Below are positions 62,606 to 64,000 of a stretch of DNA of 64,000 nt, piece by piece. The notes below the pieces were generated by a model. The model was not told the origin of the DNA. It saw nothing but the letters and a program-made list of their open reading frames with translations, and did not search any database. This DNA is from Nilaparvata lugens (lineage: Eukaryota; Arthropoda; Insecta; Hemiptera; Delphacidae), in NCBI RefSeq assembly GCF_014356525.2, contig NC_052516.1:31750172-31814171 (forward strand). The letters are read 5' to 3'. Made by a program: the position numbers and the translations under genes. The first letter of the stretch is position 1. Every line of letters begins with the position of its first letter.

Positions 62606-62882
62606 AATTGTCGCATTGTCCGAGAGTTAGCCATCTTGGTCGATAATCCGATGATAAACCACCATTATTTTTAGTGGTATAGCTTATTGATTAGTAATAT
62701 TTTTTAAGCTGTGTCGGATATCCGGTTCACATTTTGTTTATTTTCGGCTCTGATATAAGGGTAGGCAAGGCGATAAATGGTGCATACTGTGCGGCTTTCT
62801 GGTGGGCGTGACGGATCTTTGAGCCCGTATTTTGCCTGATGCGGATGCATCGCTAACGGATGTTCTGATAAAGAAACGAATT
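62606..62882. promoter_or_regulatory. ravA-kup divergent intergenic region
   Basis: This ~275-base AT-rich interval separates divergent genes and should hold both promoters. No specific operator was recognised. Confidence 0.45.
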
Positions 62883-63954
62883 ATGAGCGCAGAGCATAAG
62901 CAGTCCTATCGGCGGTAACCCTGGCGGCTATCGGCGTGGTCTACGGTGATATCGGCACCAGCCCTCTCTATACGCTGAGAGAAGTGTTTCTCCGGCCATT
63001 ACGGCTTCGATGTTCGTCCAGACGTGGTTTTCGGCTTCCTGTCGCTGATTTTCTGGATGCTGATCGTGATCGTTTCCCTCAAATATCTCACCTACGTGAT
63101 GCGCGCGGACAACGCCGGCGAGGGCGGTATCCTGACGCTGATGGTCGCTGGCCGGGCGCAACACCTCGGCGCGCACTACCGCGGTGCTGGTGATACGGGG
63201 CCTGATCGGCGGCAGCTTTTCTATGGCGAGGTGGTGATCACCCCGGCTATCTCGGTGATGTCGGCGATCGAGGGCTGGAAATCGCCGCGCCTGCGCTTGA
63301 CGCTATATCGTGCCGCTCTCCATTCTGGTACTGACGCTGCTGTTCGCCATTCAAAAGCACGGCACCGGCAGCGTTGGCAAGCTGTTCGCTCCGGTGATGC
63401 TGCTGTGGTTCATCGTGTTGGCGGTGCTGGCGCGCGCAGCATCATTTTCGAACCGGAAGTGCTGCAGGCGCTGAACCCCAAATGGGCGCTCAACTTCTTC
63501 ATGGAAATAAGAAGGTATCGTTCTTCGCGCTGGGGCGGTGGTGCTGTCGATCACCGGCGTCGAGGCGCTGTATGCCGATGGGGGCACTTCGGCAAGTTCC
63601 CGATTCGCCTGGCTGGTTCACCGTGGTGTTGCCATCGCTGGTGCTCAACTACTTCGGCCAGGGCGCGTGCTGCTGAAAAACCCGGAGGCGATCAAAAACC
63701 CGTTCTTCCTGCTGGCACCCGACTGGGCGCTGATCCCGTGCTGATTCTGGCGACCCTGGCAACGGTTATCGCCTCGCAGGCGGTGATTTCCGGCGTCTTC
63801 TCGCGACTCGCCAGGCGGTGCGTCTGGGCTATCTGTGCGCGATGCGTATCATTCACACCTCGGAAATGGAATCCGGCAGATCTATATTCCGGTGATCAAC
63901 TGGGACGCTGTACATCTCGGTGGTGCTGGTGATCATCGGCTTCGAACACTCATT
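62883..63954 (+). CDS. kup: Low-affinity potassium transporter Kup (partial, frameshifted)
   Basis: Kup (TrkD) is a multi-helix inner-membrane K+ uptake protein. The ATG at 62883 opens 'MSAEHKQS'; frames then read '[20 protein letters not shown]', '[20 protein letters not shown]' and '[20 protein letters not shown]'. '[17 protein letters not shown]', '[12 protein letters not shown]', '[15 protein letters not shown]' and '[11 protein letters not shown]' follow in order. Similarity stops after 'IIGFEHS' at about 63954 (near residue 350 of ~620). The last ~46 bases of the window do not resemble kup. Many one-base indels occur. Confidence 0.93.
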
Positions 63955-64000
63955 TTTAATATGCAAATTAAGCAGGTGTTAACTGGGGCAGCAGATGTCA
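63955..64000. other. Unrelated sequence after the kup break
   Basis: These 46 bases ('ttttaatatgcaaattaagc…') are AT-rich and do not continue the Kup reading in any frame. Their source is not identified. Confidence 0.5.

Overview
The window joins two unrelated DNAs. Positions 1-52914 are AT-rich, intron- and transposon-rich animal DNA, interrupted by a 100-N gap at 28041-28140. Positions 53015-64000 follow a second 100-N gap (52915-53014) and are GC-rich, gene-dense bacterial DNA. The repeat families look like those of a hemipteran insect, perhaps a planthopper; that is recall-based and weak. The bacterial part has the enterobacterial origin-region order atpB-atpI-rsmG-mnmG-oriC-mioC-asnC-asnA-viaA-ravA-kup. 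It resembles Serratia or a relative and probably comes from a symbiont or contaminant scaffolded onto the insect contig.

Insect part, left to right. A dispersed ~0.8 kb repeat opens the window. A degraded non-LTR retrotransposon follows on the minus strand (about 825-4560), with an RNA-virus-like superfamily 1 helicase lying between its zinc-knuckle ORF1 and its endonuclease ORF2. At 4904-9306 three minus-strand exons have matching splice phases and are the only convincing host protein-coding gene; its product is not recognised. Next come a CTT microsatellite and a 4.5 kb satellite array with ~117/113 bp monomers (11710-16190). From 16.5 to 38 kb there are mostly MITEs, foldback elements and LINE fragments. 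A ~3.3 kb segment at 39136-42478 recurs at 44321-50076, where the second copy is split by a Gag-encoding retroelement fragment. Part of that fragment recurs at 51869-52860, just before the gap.

Bacterial part. The minus strand carries atpB (3' end lost in the gap), atpI, rsmG and mnmG, then oriC with three 13-mers and DnaA boxes, then mioC and asnC. asnA is on the plus strand, viaA and ravA on the minus strand, and kup on the plus strand. Nearly every bacterial gene is broken by single-base indels, often in homopolymers, although its protein sequence is recognisable in successive frames. The same kind of one-base differences separates the satellite monomers and the duplicated insect segments. 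Uncorrected long-read error therefore explains much of the apparent pseudogenisation.

The most interesting signals are the viral helicase embedded in a LINE, the bacterial origin region attached to an insect scaffold, the irregular higher-order pattern of the satellite, and the 3.3 kb duplication with a retroelement insertion. No CRISPR array, rRNA gene or convincing tRNA gene was seen.
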